From: Alopecurus myosuroides
Lineage: Eukaryota > Streptophyta > Magnoliopsida > Poales > Poaceae
NCBI GenBank assembly: GCA_028641055.1
Contig: CM054059.1
Span: forward strand, 437,126,515 to 437,190,514
Length of the DNA: 64,000 bases
Reading direction: 5' to 3'
The notes beneath the pieces are model-generated. The model was not told the DNA's origin. It did not search any database and saw only the letters and a program-made list of their open reading frames with translations. Within the stretch, counting starts at the first letter, position 1. Each line of letters opens with the position of its first letter. Made by a program: the position numbers and the translations under genes. Below are positions 19,408 through 29,826 of the stretch, piece by piece.

Positions 19408-20038
19408 GCAAACTGCGTATGTATCTTCTTAGTTAAACTCCTATTCGGCAATCTGAAATTGAACTCGGGGACTGCCCTCGTCCAAATTGTTCCTTGTGTT
19501 TACTCTGTTTTACCTTGTCTATTCGGTTGAACCACTTAGAATTTCAAAAGCATACAAAGTAGTGTGTTTAATCCCACCGGACACTCTGCGACTCTGCTGC
19601 TGTCCGCAACCCGGCTTCATGGCAAGCCAGAGAACAAGCCAAAGGGTCAATGAACACATGAAAAATTGCGAAGGGAAGGAAACGTGTGGCAACCGAATAG
19701 AATGTTTTTTACTGTTTTTTCTTTTCGGCTAAGTGGTGGGCAGCGTTACTATGATTTTTCTAAGTGGCTAAGTATTTGAAACTCCAACTTTGAACTCTTG
19801 TGACTCGACTACCAAAAAAGCAACAAGTTGCAGGTAAGAGCTGAGATAAAAAGGAAGAGTGGATAAAAAATGCAACTCGGGGACTTGCATATGAACGCAA
19901 CCCGGCATTGAGCCAGAGTTGCTAAAAACTTCAACCAAGTTAAAACTGAGGAGTAACAAAGACTTAATAGTATGGATACATTTGCACCCGGCATCCCAGG
20001 GATCTGATAAAAGTTCTAGAGAATAAGTTTTTCAGGAT
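19408..20038. other. Non-coding gap between convergent pol and antisense gene
   Basis: About 630 bp with no coding signature. It contains two more PPT-like words (ctcggggactgcc at about 19466 and ctcggggactt at about 19876). Presumably holds 3' ends of both transcripts; no clear polyadenylation signal could be singled out. Confidence 0.5.
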
Positions 20039-23000
20039 TCACTTGGAGGTAGCATCGGTGTTGTCCGCAGTAGTGTTATCAGCTTCAGCTTTCTCGGCAT
20101 TAACATCAGCCTTGGTGCTGTCAACATCAGCTTTAGAGTTGGCGTTGGCGTCTGGCTCTGAGGTTGCAGTAGCAACGGAGATGGGATCCATGGCCGAGGT
20201 GGACGCAGCAGACTGGAAGCTGGGCATCGGGAAGACGCCAGTCGCGCCCAGCTCGGGAGCGGCTTGCTGGATCACCATCTCGGTGGTGATGGTGGGCTCT
20301 TGGGCGTTGGGTTGCGGCTTCTCGGTTTCTGTGTCAACCTGGGCTTTCCCCTTTTCGGCGGCTCCCTTCGCTGCGTCCTGCTCAAATGCGCTCAAGTCCT
20401 CCGACTCGGTGTCCTCTTCATCGTCCTCGCCCTCGTCCTCAGGATCGGTGTCTGGTTCGGGGAGGCCGTCGATGTAGGTGGCGGTGTCGGCATAGGACGC
20501 TATCTCGTAGGCCACTGCCTTCCGGCGAGTGACGCAGTCGGGATTCTTGGTCCACTTGGAGTCTTCGCGCAATTTGAGGATCCTGTCAAGATTGAGGTTT
20601 TCGTACCAACTGGTGATGAAATGGAGCAGCTCGTCAGCTCCTGCCCGAGCTGCAGAGGCGCGCCATTTCTTCAACTCGACCTTCACGCTGTCCAGCTTCT
20701 CGGCGAGCGCGCTAAAGCTGTCTGCCGCAGATTGATCCGACCAGAATAGATCGTGAAGCTTGTATGCAGTGGACACCATGGAGGTTCCCAAGCCCTTGAG
20801 TTGGCGGAGTAGAGTCTTGATACTCAGGAGATTATCATTGACTGTGGAATTGGTGTCGACAGGCATCCCGGATTCAGCTCGGAGTTGCTGTGCCTTCTCC
20901 AGAGCAGGTGTGCTAGCGGCTCGGAGATCAGGGAAAATATCTAAAAGAAAAACCAGCAAGAGTTAGAAATGGAGGCAGAGAAGAGAGAAAACCAGATAGA
21001 AAAGTGGCAGAGAAGAGAAACAGCCAGGTGCAGAGAAGAGGAAACTTACGTTTGAGATCCACCAGCAGCGCGTCCAACTTGATTTTCTAGTCCTCCTCAT
21101 CAGCAATATGCCTATCTTCAATACGGCGTGCGTTGGAGATCTGGAGGATGAGTTCCTCGTTGTGCTTCTTCAGCATCGAGATCTCCATCTCAAGCGCCTT
21201 CTCTTTGGCCTTGGCTGCTGTCTTGACCTCCTCCTTCTCGGCAGCCTGGTCGAGGGCATCCTGGAGAGAAGATTTCAGCTTAACCTGCATCTCTACAAAC
21301 TCCGCCATCTCGGCGAGGCGCTCTTTCTTGAGCTCAGCTTCTCGGGATTCCAGCTGCTGCTGCACCTCGGCAGGCATCAGGCAGTTCAAGTGCTGCTCCC
21401 GGAATGTTTTATTCTCTTCTGCGAGAAGAGCAATAATGTCAGCAAAGTAACCAGATACGTAAAGAGGCACGAGTGCAGAGTAGCTAGTAACTCACCTTCC
21501 ATTCTTTTAATCGTGCTCTCGGCGGAGGAAGCGAAGACGTGGCAGTGTTGGTGCTGCTCCTTAAGTTCGTTGAGTTTGCCTGCAGAGTAAAACAAGGTTA
21601 GAGCAAAAAGCGAAACACGGGCGTGAACACAAAACGCACAAACCGAATAGCTAGAGGCTTACCTTCCATTTCAGAAAGCTGGAGAGCGCGGTCCAGTGCC
21701 GCCTGCTCCATCGCTGCATCAGTTTTCCTCTCGGCTTCGAGAGCCTCGAGGCGGTCCTTGGCAATACGGTGGTTCCAGAGCAGCCAGCGGAACACAGCTG
21801 TCCTCTTCAGGACACTATTCTGAGAAAGAGAGGAGAAAAAGTATAAGTATTTTTCAAGATTTGGTCCGGGTAGATGGCAACTCGGATGAGCTTTTTGCCT
21901 ACCCGGCCCGAATCTCGGGGACTGGGGGAATGGCTAAGAGATAAAGAGGTAAAGAAGAGAAGAGAAGAAGAAAAGAGAATTTGCAACTCGGAAAAAGAAA
22001 AGAAAGGAATAAAACACTTATGGCGTAAGATTGCTCGGTGTCCTCGGCGGCTTTGCGGAGGCTGAACAGCTTCCCGGCCAGAGTGCAGGTGGGGCTAGCG
22101 ATCGTCATTGGAACAGAGCCGACATCGGCCTTGTTCCAGTCAACGCGGTAGTGATCAAGTGGACCCAGCTGAAGACCTTCCCACTTATGGTTGCCGTGCG
22201 TCTTACTATTCCAAGCTTGGTCCACAAACCCTACTCGGTCCATGATCGCTGCCAAGCCTTCTGTTTCGCACTCGTTGTCTCCTGCCTCGCGAGACAAGAG
22301 TTCTGGAATGGAGGCTGCTTCCTTGCCCTTGGACTTGGACGCGGTCGCCACAGCTGGGCCATCTTTCAGCATAGAGAGCTTTTTCTCACCCTTGGAAAAT
22401 ATGATCTCGTAGCGCTTGGATGCCTCCAGCATGTAGTGTGGCCAACTGGCTTGGGCACGAGCAACAGTTCCTTCAGCAGGGCCAGCAGATCCAGCACCAG
22501 CTGGGTTGCTGCTGGAGGTGGGCCCGCCGATTGTCAACTGCTTGCTCCTCGGCGGCTTCCCGGATGGCACATCTTGAGGCTTGGGGGGCGGCATCATCTG
22601 TCCGGCTTGCGACGCAGAGCGTTTTGGCTGCTGCCGGACACCCTTGGTCTCAGGCTTGAAGGTCTTCTTGGGGCTGGGAACAGTGTCCGCCCGAGAAGCG
22701 GACGGAGGCACTTGGCATGAAGCGGATGGAGGCATTTGCGGAGAAGTGGTCTTGGATGTACTCTGCTTTGGTGGAGGGCTTGGCGCAGTCGGTGGAGTCG
22801 CCTGCTGGGTAGGCGGCACAGGGGGCCGGCTACCCTGCGCAGCGTCTGGCTGCGCTTGGCTCTGAAGGACTGGCTCCACCACTGTCTTCTCTACCCGCTG
22901 CTCGGCAGTGGGATCCGGTGTTGTGTCTATCACTTCTTCTACCCGCGGCCTGCCTGCCGGGTCATCTTGAGCGGCGGCTTCAGTGTCCTGCTGCTCAGCG

Positions 23001-25193
23001 GTGTCATCTTGCCGCTCCAGCACGGCACTATCTTGTTGCTGCTGGAGATCTTCTTCAGTGTTCTCCCCAGCCGTTGCAGCCGGGGGAGACGGTGGCGTCT
23101 CGTCATGAGCAGCATCTTGCTGCTGTTGGAGGTTGGGGTCAACATCTTCACCAGTGCATGTGTTCTCGGCGCCGGTGTCTTCTTCTAACTTAACAGGAGA
23201 GGACGCGCGCGTCCTGTCCTGCTAAACTGGCTCATCCTCCTCCTCGGAGAGATTGACGAGCTTCTCGAGGTCCACGACGGCCTTCCTCTTGGACCGAGTG
23301 GGGGCCGCAGCGGCATCAGCGCCCAAAGGGTCGCTAGAAGAAAGAAATAATTCAGAAAGGGAGAAGCAGAAGAGCATGGCAAGAAGCAGTGACGAGTTGG
23401 TATTCGGATGGAGTAACTTACCCTTTGGTGGTGGGGGGTTGTCTTCTGGCGGTGGTGGTATTCTTATTCTCGGTCTTCTTGGCTTTCTTGGTAGGAGGTT
23501 CTTGGGCACCACTGCCCACCCTCTTCCGAGTTGTGGGAGCAGCCACGGATGGAGGCTTGACATCAATGGGCTCCTCGTCATCATCGTTAAGCTCAGGATC
23601 CTCTGTAGAGTAGAAGAGGAAAGGAATTCAGATACAGAAAAGGAAATCAGAGTGCGCTACTCGCGATCAGAGAGGTGAACTTAGTCACCTTCGTCATCCT
23701 CGGACCAGTCCCGGATAGACGCGTCAACTTGGTGCTTACCAGGCTGATTGGAGTGAGGGATGCAGAGGGTGTCCTGAGTGTCGTAGGCGGTCTCATCGTC
23801 CTCTTCTTGGTCATCCGACCAATTGCCCTCGAAGACTTCAACATCCTCTTCTCCCTGGCGATCGATGTGCTGTAGAGGCAAACAGATAGCACGAGTGAGT
23901 TAAGTTCTCGGCTAAGGAGTTCTACTCGGCATAGCATGCAAACACAAAGCATATTAAGCTAAGAGGTTCTACCCGGCATAGCATGCAAACATAAAGCATA
24001 TAAAGCTAAGGAGTTCTACCCGGCATAGCATGCAAACATAAAGCATATAAAGCTAAGGAGTTCTACGCGGCATGGCATGCAAACACAAAGCATATAAAGC
24101 CAAAGGGATATTGATGATTTTCTACTCGACATGGCGTGCAAACACAAAGCATATAAAGCCAAAAGCATATATGTGATGTTCTACTCGGTGCAGCATGCAA
24201 AGACTAAGCATACATAGCTGAGAAGACACCTACTCGGTATCAAGGTGCAGATACAAAGCACAGAAGGCTAACCTGTTCGATTGGCTTGAGGCGGCTATAC
24301 GGCACAAAGCCATACTGCCAGGTGTCGGAGAGCGTTGTCTGCATGATGGATCTAGCCCAGATGGCCACCTCGGCAGTGCTGAGCTCGAAGGTGGTTGTCC
24401 TTGTGCAGTCGCGGCTTCCTCCCATGTAGCACATCTTGTGGGAGCGACGCTGGAGCGGGAGCACTCGGCGTGAAATCCAGCACGTGATGGGGTCATCTCG
24501 GCGGAATCCCTGATCCTGCAACTCGGCCAGGCGCCGCTCGATCTGGACAACATCCTCGATGTTGCTCTTGGGGTTGTAGCCCCAGTTCTGTTGGGTTGGC
24601 CTTGCATTCTTCCACTTCGGGAGCCCTATCCGGTCCTGGATCGGCTTTCCCTCTTCCGTGGCGATGTTCTTCACGTAGAGGAAACTACGCTGCCACTTGC
24701 GCACAGTTTCCAATCCCTTGACGCGCGGGTGATGGCTAGTCGTGCGCTGCAGCATCATGGCGCATCCCGTCTGCGTCATCGCGCGGGCGCTTTCGGTGTG
24801 CCCAGGATTGGGGATGCTCTGCTTCCGGAAGAAGAAATAGCGAGCCCAAGAGTGGATGGTTGGGTAGACGCCAAGGAAAGCTTCGCACACCACGGCATGG
24901 ATAGAAAGCATGACCATGGCATTGGGGGGAAGATGATGTCGCTGGAGGCCGAAGTTCTTGAGGAACTCGGAGAAAAATTCAGAGATTGGAAGGCCGAAGC
25001 CGCGCTTGAAGTGCGCAAGGAAGACTACGAATTCATCCTTCTCAGGTTTAGGGATGATTTCGTTACCTGGCTGCCGGCAGGTGATGCCGGGAGGGACGCG
25101 ACGGGTGTTGACGAGCCACTGGCAGTCCTCCGCCGTGACCTCCGATCCCTCCCAACCGGCGCGGGCGGCGGCGTCGTCTTCTCCGCGAGCCAT
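20039..25193 (-). CDS. Antisense multi-exon gene of element A (putative gypsy-type transposon protein)
   Basis: Minus-strand gene with exons 25193-24273, 23869-23689, 23602-23422, 23333 to about 22020, 21819-21663, 21579-21496, 21418-21050 and 20940-20039. Inspected junctions have GT donors and AG acceptors and the reading frame is continuous. Exon 1 (about 307 codons) matches my memory of the plant-specific domain Pfam calls putative gypsy-type transposon (Transposase_28): V-T-A-E-D-C-Q-W-L, F-x-R-G-F-G-L-P, H-H-L-P-P-N, C-E-A-F-L-G, then C-x-M-M-L-Q-R. Exon 4 is acidic and Pro-rich; exons 5-7 are coiled coil. Only two nonsense codons are seen (TAG at 23222-23224 and 21087-21089). Function unknown. 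The gene converges with pol and has its own TATA. Approximate product about 1,370 residues. Confidence 0.8.
23911..24267 (-). repeat. Intron-1 tandem repeat of the antisense gene (A)
   Basis: Seven units of 46-60 bp anchored by gcatgcaaac at about 23934, 23981, 24027, 24075, 24133, 24193 and a degenerate one near 24245; each contains ctactcgg / ctacccgg and aaagcatata. It fills nearly the whole first intron (24272-23870). A related array occupies intron 1 of element C. Confidence 0.9.
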
Positions 25194-25382
25194 GGAGGCG
25201 GAAGAACTTGTGAGAAACGGGAAGTGGAAACAGGCGGAGGAATTGCTCTCTGTCTCTCCTGCGGCGCGTGGAGCGGCGGCGCAGCAGATGGTTGCGGTGG
25301 CGGTGTGCTCGACGGCGGCGGAGAGGCGAGGGGGCGCGAGATTGGAAAGGGCTGGAAAGAGGAGAAGAGAGCGTCGAGGGGG

Positions 25383-25390
25383 TATTTATC
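25383..25390 (-). promoter_or_regulatory. TATA box of antisense gene, element A
   Basis: GATAAATA on the minus strand, 190 bp before the ATG at 25193, matching the position and wording of TATAAATA in B and C. Upstream on the minus strand are ttacgcgcgcaa and gtgtgcgtttcta words shared with C. Confidence 0.65.
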
Positions 25391-25437
25391 TCTCCCCCTC
25401 GAGTTGCCGTTACCAATGGATTATTCGCGGATTGATC

Positions 25438-25955
25438 GTGCACAGAGATCGTGTGGCGTGGGTTGCGCAACCGTTAGAAACGCACACAACACATATTGCG
25501 CGCGTAACGGGCGCAGTTAATCCCACGTCGACATCGTGGGCACTTGAGTACGGTTGAAGTGACTTAACAGGCTAGTGGGCCGGGGGTGCAGTTATTGGTG
25601 CGTGGCCTGCTGTATTCCAGGCACCGAGGCATCGGGGGCACATGGGTGTGACACGTGCCCCGCAGTTATTGGCGCGTGGCCTGCTGTATTCCAGGCACCG
25701 AGGCATCGGGGGCACAGGGGTTGACACGTGCACAGAGATCGTGTGGCGTGGGTTGCGCAACCGTTAGAAACGCACACAACGCATATTGCGCGCGTAACGG
25801 GCGCAGTTAATCCCACGTCGAGATCGTGGGCACTTGAGTACGGTTGAAGTGACTTAACATGCTAGTGGGCCGGTGGTGCAGTTATTGGCGCGTGGCCTGC
25901 TGTATTCTAGGCACCGAGGCATCGGGGGCACAGGGGTGTGACACGTGCCCCGCAG
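25438..25955 (-). repeat. Duplicated upstream region of antisense gene, element A
   Basis: A unit starting cgtgcacagagatcgtgtgg at 25436 recurs 290 bp later at 25726. Inside it a shorter unit (ttattgg(c/t)gcgtggcctgc to gcatcgggggcaca) occurs three times (about 25590, 25666, 25880). Each carries the G-box core CACGTG (25652, 25725, 25942). Element C has this region once. Confidence 0.88.
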
Positions 25956-26184
25956 CGACACGCAGAGGTGGATTCAGTCCGTTTGAGCGGGATTGTGTTT
26001 CGAGATTTCGCTAAATTATTTTACTCGGCATCACAGAAGAAAGATATTGCTATTCGGAGAAGCAGAGATGCAAGAAAGAATTGAAGGGCCGTGTGGAGGT
26101 GCTACTCGGCCCCTTTCAGTCACGAAGAGAAGGTTTGTTTTAAGCTGACAGGGCCCAGTGAATAAGTTCGCAGGACTCTACCAG

Positions 26185-26197
26185 CTTCGGGGACTAA
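26185..26197 (+). promoter_or_regulatory. Polypurine tract of element A
   Basis: CTTCGGGGACTAA directly before the 3' LTR. The corresponding sites in C (inverted 62001-62013) and B (inverted 53135-53147) share GGGGACT. Confidence 0.75.
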
Positions 26198-27075
26198 TGT
26201 CGGGGGGTTACCCCCGAGTAGGGGTAAGGCAAGTGCTAAAGGCAAGGTCAAAGGTGCTGTTTGACCGGGTAGATGGCTACCCGGTACTTGCTACCCGGTA
26301 GGTTTCTATCCGGCCGTACCCACCAATGACCAAGAGGAGAAATCAAGCAAGTTATGTTCATCCGAGTAAAGAAGTTGGTCCGAGTAGAGGGAGTGAGTTC
26401 CTACTCGGGCCAGAAGTCAATGGAGCCGTTCTGACAAGGGATCCCGCGTATCCTGCGTCCGTACCGGCGTGCGGTTCGACTTACGGAGCGCGTGATTATC
26501 CGCGCTACGGCGTGGCTACAGTGCGGTAGGCGCCTGTCAAGTCCTGTCACTGACAGAGGGGACATGAAAGGGCTAGGGGCCTACCCTATCTCACTGACAA
26601 GGGTGGACAGGTCCCATCTCCGAACGACGCGACGACTTACGGCGCCCGCGTCAGCGAGAAGCCGGAAGCGTGCTCTGTTCTGCAGTGCTCCTGTCACATC
26701 AGTTGTACCTTTTAGTCTTATTCTATTCGGCTGGGCACCAGTATATAAGGTGCCCTGCCCCCTCCTGTGCGAGGGTCGACACTCTGGGTTGTTTCACTTC
26801 ACATAGAGAGAACTAGAGAGTTAGAGTGGCTACTCGGATGAAGGCCTGATTTGTACTGTGGCTACTCGGTAAACACACATATAGAGAGAAAGGCAGGAGT
26901 AGGGGTGTTACCTCCACACGAGGGCCCTGAACCTGGGTAAGATCTTGTTGTTTGCAGTGCTTGAGACATCCTACACGCGGCTACTCGCCGTGTGATCCCT
27001 CCCCGAGCACCTCCAGCGTCCATCGGCCCCAAACTTTAGCCATCCCATGGCATCTGCCGCGATAGCACCACGACA
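26198..27075 (+). repeat. 3' LTR of element A
   Basis: TGTCGGGGGG to CACGACA, 878 bp, the same length as the 5' LTR, about 21 substitutions by eye. Followed by duplicated tctcc at 27076-27080. Confidence 0.92.
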
Positions 27076-27080
27076 TCTCC

Positions 27081-27913
27081 GTTACTAGTAGATGCTCTCG
27101 CTAAGTTGATACTTTTAACTCTAAGAGGGAGTATTTATGATCGATAGTGGGTTCATACCTCCCTTTCATCCATGCTCGAGTGACAGAAACATAACAGATG
27201 GAGGATGTGTTGTTGCCATTAGGGAAAAAAAAATGTTTTGATTGTTTATATTACACACTTTAGTTAAGGCAATAATCTGTTGCTTGCAACTTAATACCTG
27301 AAGTTTGATTGTATTACGCTCTGGGGTGGATTATTAGTCATAGATGCAGTTGGATAACAGTCTATGAATTATGTTGTAATGCCCGCATGAATCACATAGT
27401 AATCATCCTGTCATACATATGTACTACGGTGCAGCCTTTATATCTATCAATTGCTCAGCTGTAATTTGTTACCCAACATGTTATCTATCTTTTATGGAGA
27501 GACACCACTAGTGAACTACGGACCTCGGTCCATTCTTTTACACTGATAATACAACCACTTCAAAGATTGTTTTCCTTTCATTCACTGCCATCATTGTTCT
27601 CTTTTCATTTACTACAAACAAGTAATGTTTTACACACTATACATCTAATCCTTTGTGCTAGCAAAACCGGTGAGATTGACAACATCACTATTTCGTTGGG
27701 GCAAAGTATCTTGGTTGTGATGTGTGCATATTCCATGTTGTTGCTGAGCCTGGTAGTGCGCCTGCCAACATCAGCTGTCATCAACCTTCAGAAGTGATTT
27801 CTTTCTCCTACTGGTCGATTAAACCTTCGTTTCTTTCTGAGGGAAAACTTGTTGCTGCACTCTTCAAACCTTCCTCTTGGGGTCTCCCAACGAGCGTACA
27901 TCTACGCGCATCA
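27081..27913 (+). repeat. 5' LTR of element F, right segment
   Basis: Continues the F LTR exactly where A interrupts it. The tail (cttggggtctcccaacgagcg ... GCATCA) matches, inverted, the LTR ends of element E at 28187 and 31377. Confidence 0.85.
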
Positions 27914-27924
27914 AGCCTGTTTTC

Positions 27925-27942
27925 TAGCGCCGTTGCCGGGGA
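27925..27942 (+). promoter_or_regulatory. Primer-binding site of element F (one mismatch)
   Basis: TAGCGCCGTTGCCGGGGA, against TGGCGCCGTTGCCGGGGA complementary to tRNA-Asp. Twelve bases separate it from the LTR end. Confidence 0.8.
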
Positions 27943-28186
27943 GAAAGAGGATTTCTGCAAGGGGAGCCTCTCACCTCCAATCTCCTTCCTTTGTTTTTGT
28001 TTTTGTTTTGCTTAGTTTATTTTATTTTGTCTTGTTCGTTTCTCTATATCAAAAGCACACACACAAAAAGTTCTTATTCTAGTTGTTATTTTTATCCTGT
28101 TTTTGATCTTGCTAAAATGAGTAATCCTGAGAATACTAAGTTGTGTGACTTCACTAGCACAAACAACAATGATTTTATTAGTACAA
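27943..28186 (+). other. Short 5' interior of element F
   Basis: Leader with T-rich tracts and an ATG at 28117 starting a short frame that reaches the E junction. The leader (gcttagtttattttattttgtc ... agttcttattctagttgttattttt) is homologous to the leader of E on the opposite strand. The rest of F is not seen downstream in this window. Confidence 0.6.
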
Positions 28187-28568
28187 TTATGTTGGCAAAG
28201 CGTGTTGGGAAACCCAAGAGGAGGGTGTGAGGAGCATAGCGGTAGGAATTTCCCCTCAGTTAAGAACCAAGGTTATCAATCCAGTAGGAGAAAGAGGATC
28301 TTGGAAGGTTGATGCCACTGGCAGTGGTGATGGCGCCTCACCGGTGTAAGCAACAACGCGGAACCTGCACACAACACAACCAAAATACTTTGTCCCAACG
28401 GTACAGTGAGGTTGTCAATCTCACCGGTCCTGCTGAGAACAAATATTAGATGTATAGTGTGAAAAATGGTGTATGGTTGCAGTAAGTAAAGAAAAACAGG
28501 AAATTGTAGAGGTTTGTTTAACAGTGTAGGAAAATGGACCGAGGTTCGTATGTTCACTAGTGGTGTCT
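28187..28568 (-). repeat. 3' LTR remnant of element E
   Basis: Starts ttatgttggcaaagcg (TGATGCTGGC in the other LTR) and aligns to 31377-31760 up to ctagtggtgtct, where similarity stops. Confidence 0.82.
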
Positions 28569-29826
28569 TTCAATGGCACATTAAACACTCTCAGCTATTT
28601 GAGGCTAATCATGCTACTCAATAACCACAAGGATTTAAAACTAAAATAACATCTAGCATGATACGAAAAAGTTCTATCCACAGTCTATACAAGCTTCTAC
28701 TTGCACCATTCAAAATTCTACTTCAAGCCGCAATTTCTTCTTCCAACAAGCACCATACAAGATATCTTTTAACAAAAATACTCTTCATGATACCGCAAGA
28801 AAACATGATATCACTCACATAACACTACTAAAACTAACAGCTCTTAGAAGAGATGCATGCAAAACAGGAGCTAAATAAAATGCAGCAGCCGGACAAAGAT
28901 TAAGAATACGAAGTATTCCCATGAAAAAGCGGAGCGTGCCACTCTCCAATAAAAGAATGCTGGGGTCCAACCAAGATTATTGAAAAAATAAGAATAAACT
29001 GAAAGCAAAAATAAAAGACGCTCCAAGTAAAGCACATAAGATGTGACCGAATAAAAATATAGTTTCACTAGAAGTGACCTGATAATTTGTTGATGAAGAA
29101 GGGGATGCCTTGGGCATCCCCAGGCTTAGACGCTTGAGTCTTCTTGGAATTTTCTGGGATGTACCTCCGGGGCATCCCCAAGATTAGGCTTTTCACTCTT
29201 CTTGATCACGTCATATCAACCTCTTCTCTTGACCCTTGAAAACTTCCTTCACACCAAACTTCTCACAATCTTCATTAGCAACGTTAGTGCAATCGTAATA
29301 ATAAATTCACATGGTTCAGTTTCAACACAAGCCTAACACTCAAAAAAACATTAGCTACTGTCACAACTTCTTTTAAAACTCTTTTTTTCTCAAAAGAACA
29401 CCAAAAGAAAGAGATTAAGATGCAAATGCAATCATTGGCAGAAATCTGTCAAAACAGGACATCACGTAAAGATGTTTTTTTTTCGAAAATCTTCTGTCGC
29501 TCAAATCAAAAAGTGTACAACGAGAAAAGTTGCGTATATATCCAAGGATTACGCACAAAAAAACTCAGGTCATTTTGAATTTTCTATGACGTTATACGAA
29601 TTTAACAGTGGACAGCAGAAATCTGTTTTTTCGCAGAAATCCGAAATATAGCCTGAACTTTCCACTAGAGCCTTTACTTGGCTCAACAAAAACACAAAAG
29701 AAAAGATACAATGGGGTTGCTAAGGAAATATACAACACCCATGTGCAAAGAAAAGAAAATAAAACGATGAAAAAATGGGTTGAAAACGGAGAAATAAAAC
29801 GGGTTGTCTCCCGGTAGCGCTTTTCT
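28569..29826 (-). other. Non-coding 3' interior of element E
   Basis: AT-rich with the words gggatgccttgggcatcccc (29103-29122) and ggggcatccccaag (29170-29183), an imperfect palindrome repeated in tandem. No coding signature. Confidence 0.5.

Larger units (their letters stand above)
11884..27075 (+). mobile_element. Complete Ty3/gypsy element A, Tat-type with antisense gene
   Basis: 15,192 bp with two 878-bp LTRs, perfect 5-bp target duplication tctcc (11879-11883 and 27076-27080), tRNA-Lys-type primer site and polypurine tract. Order: LTR, gag, protease, reverse transcriptase, RNase H, integrase (plus strand, to 19407), then a long region with an eight-exon minus-strand gene (25193-20039), then LTR. 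By eye the LTRs differ at about 21 sites without indels (about 2.4%). The first base of the left LTR is C instead of T. The gag-pol is broken; the antisense gene is nearly intact. Extra ORFs after pol are known in the Tat/Ogre group. Confidence 0.93.
10949..28186 (+). mobile_element. LTR element F (TGATACGTCTC family), interrupted
   Basis: The LTR begins TGATACGTCTC at 10949 and ends GCGCATCA at 27913. It is split by gypsy element A (11884-27075) and resumes after the duplicated tctcc. Excluding A it is about 1.77 kb, or 1.6 kb without the MITE. A tRNA-Asp-type primer-binding site and 250 bp of interior follow before element E begins at 28187. The flank before it is tcacc. Its 3' part is outside the window or deleted. 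Confidence 0.82.

Noticed and set aside
20043..23682. Plus-strand frames opposite the antisense gene of A
   Set aside because: Shadow frames of real minus-strand exons; Ser/Ala/Leu-rich and without motifs.
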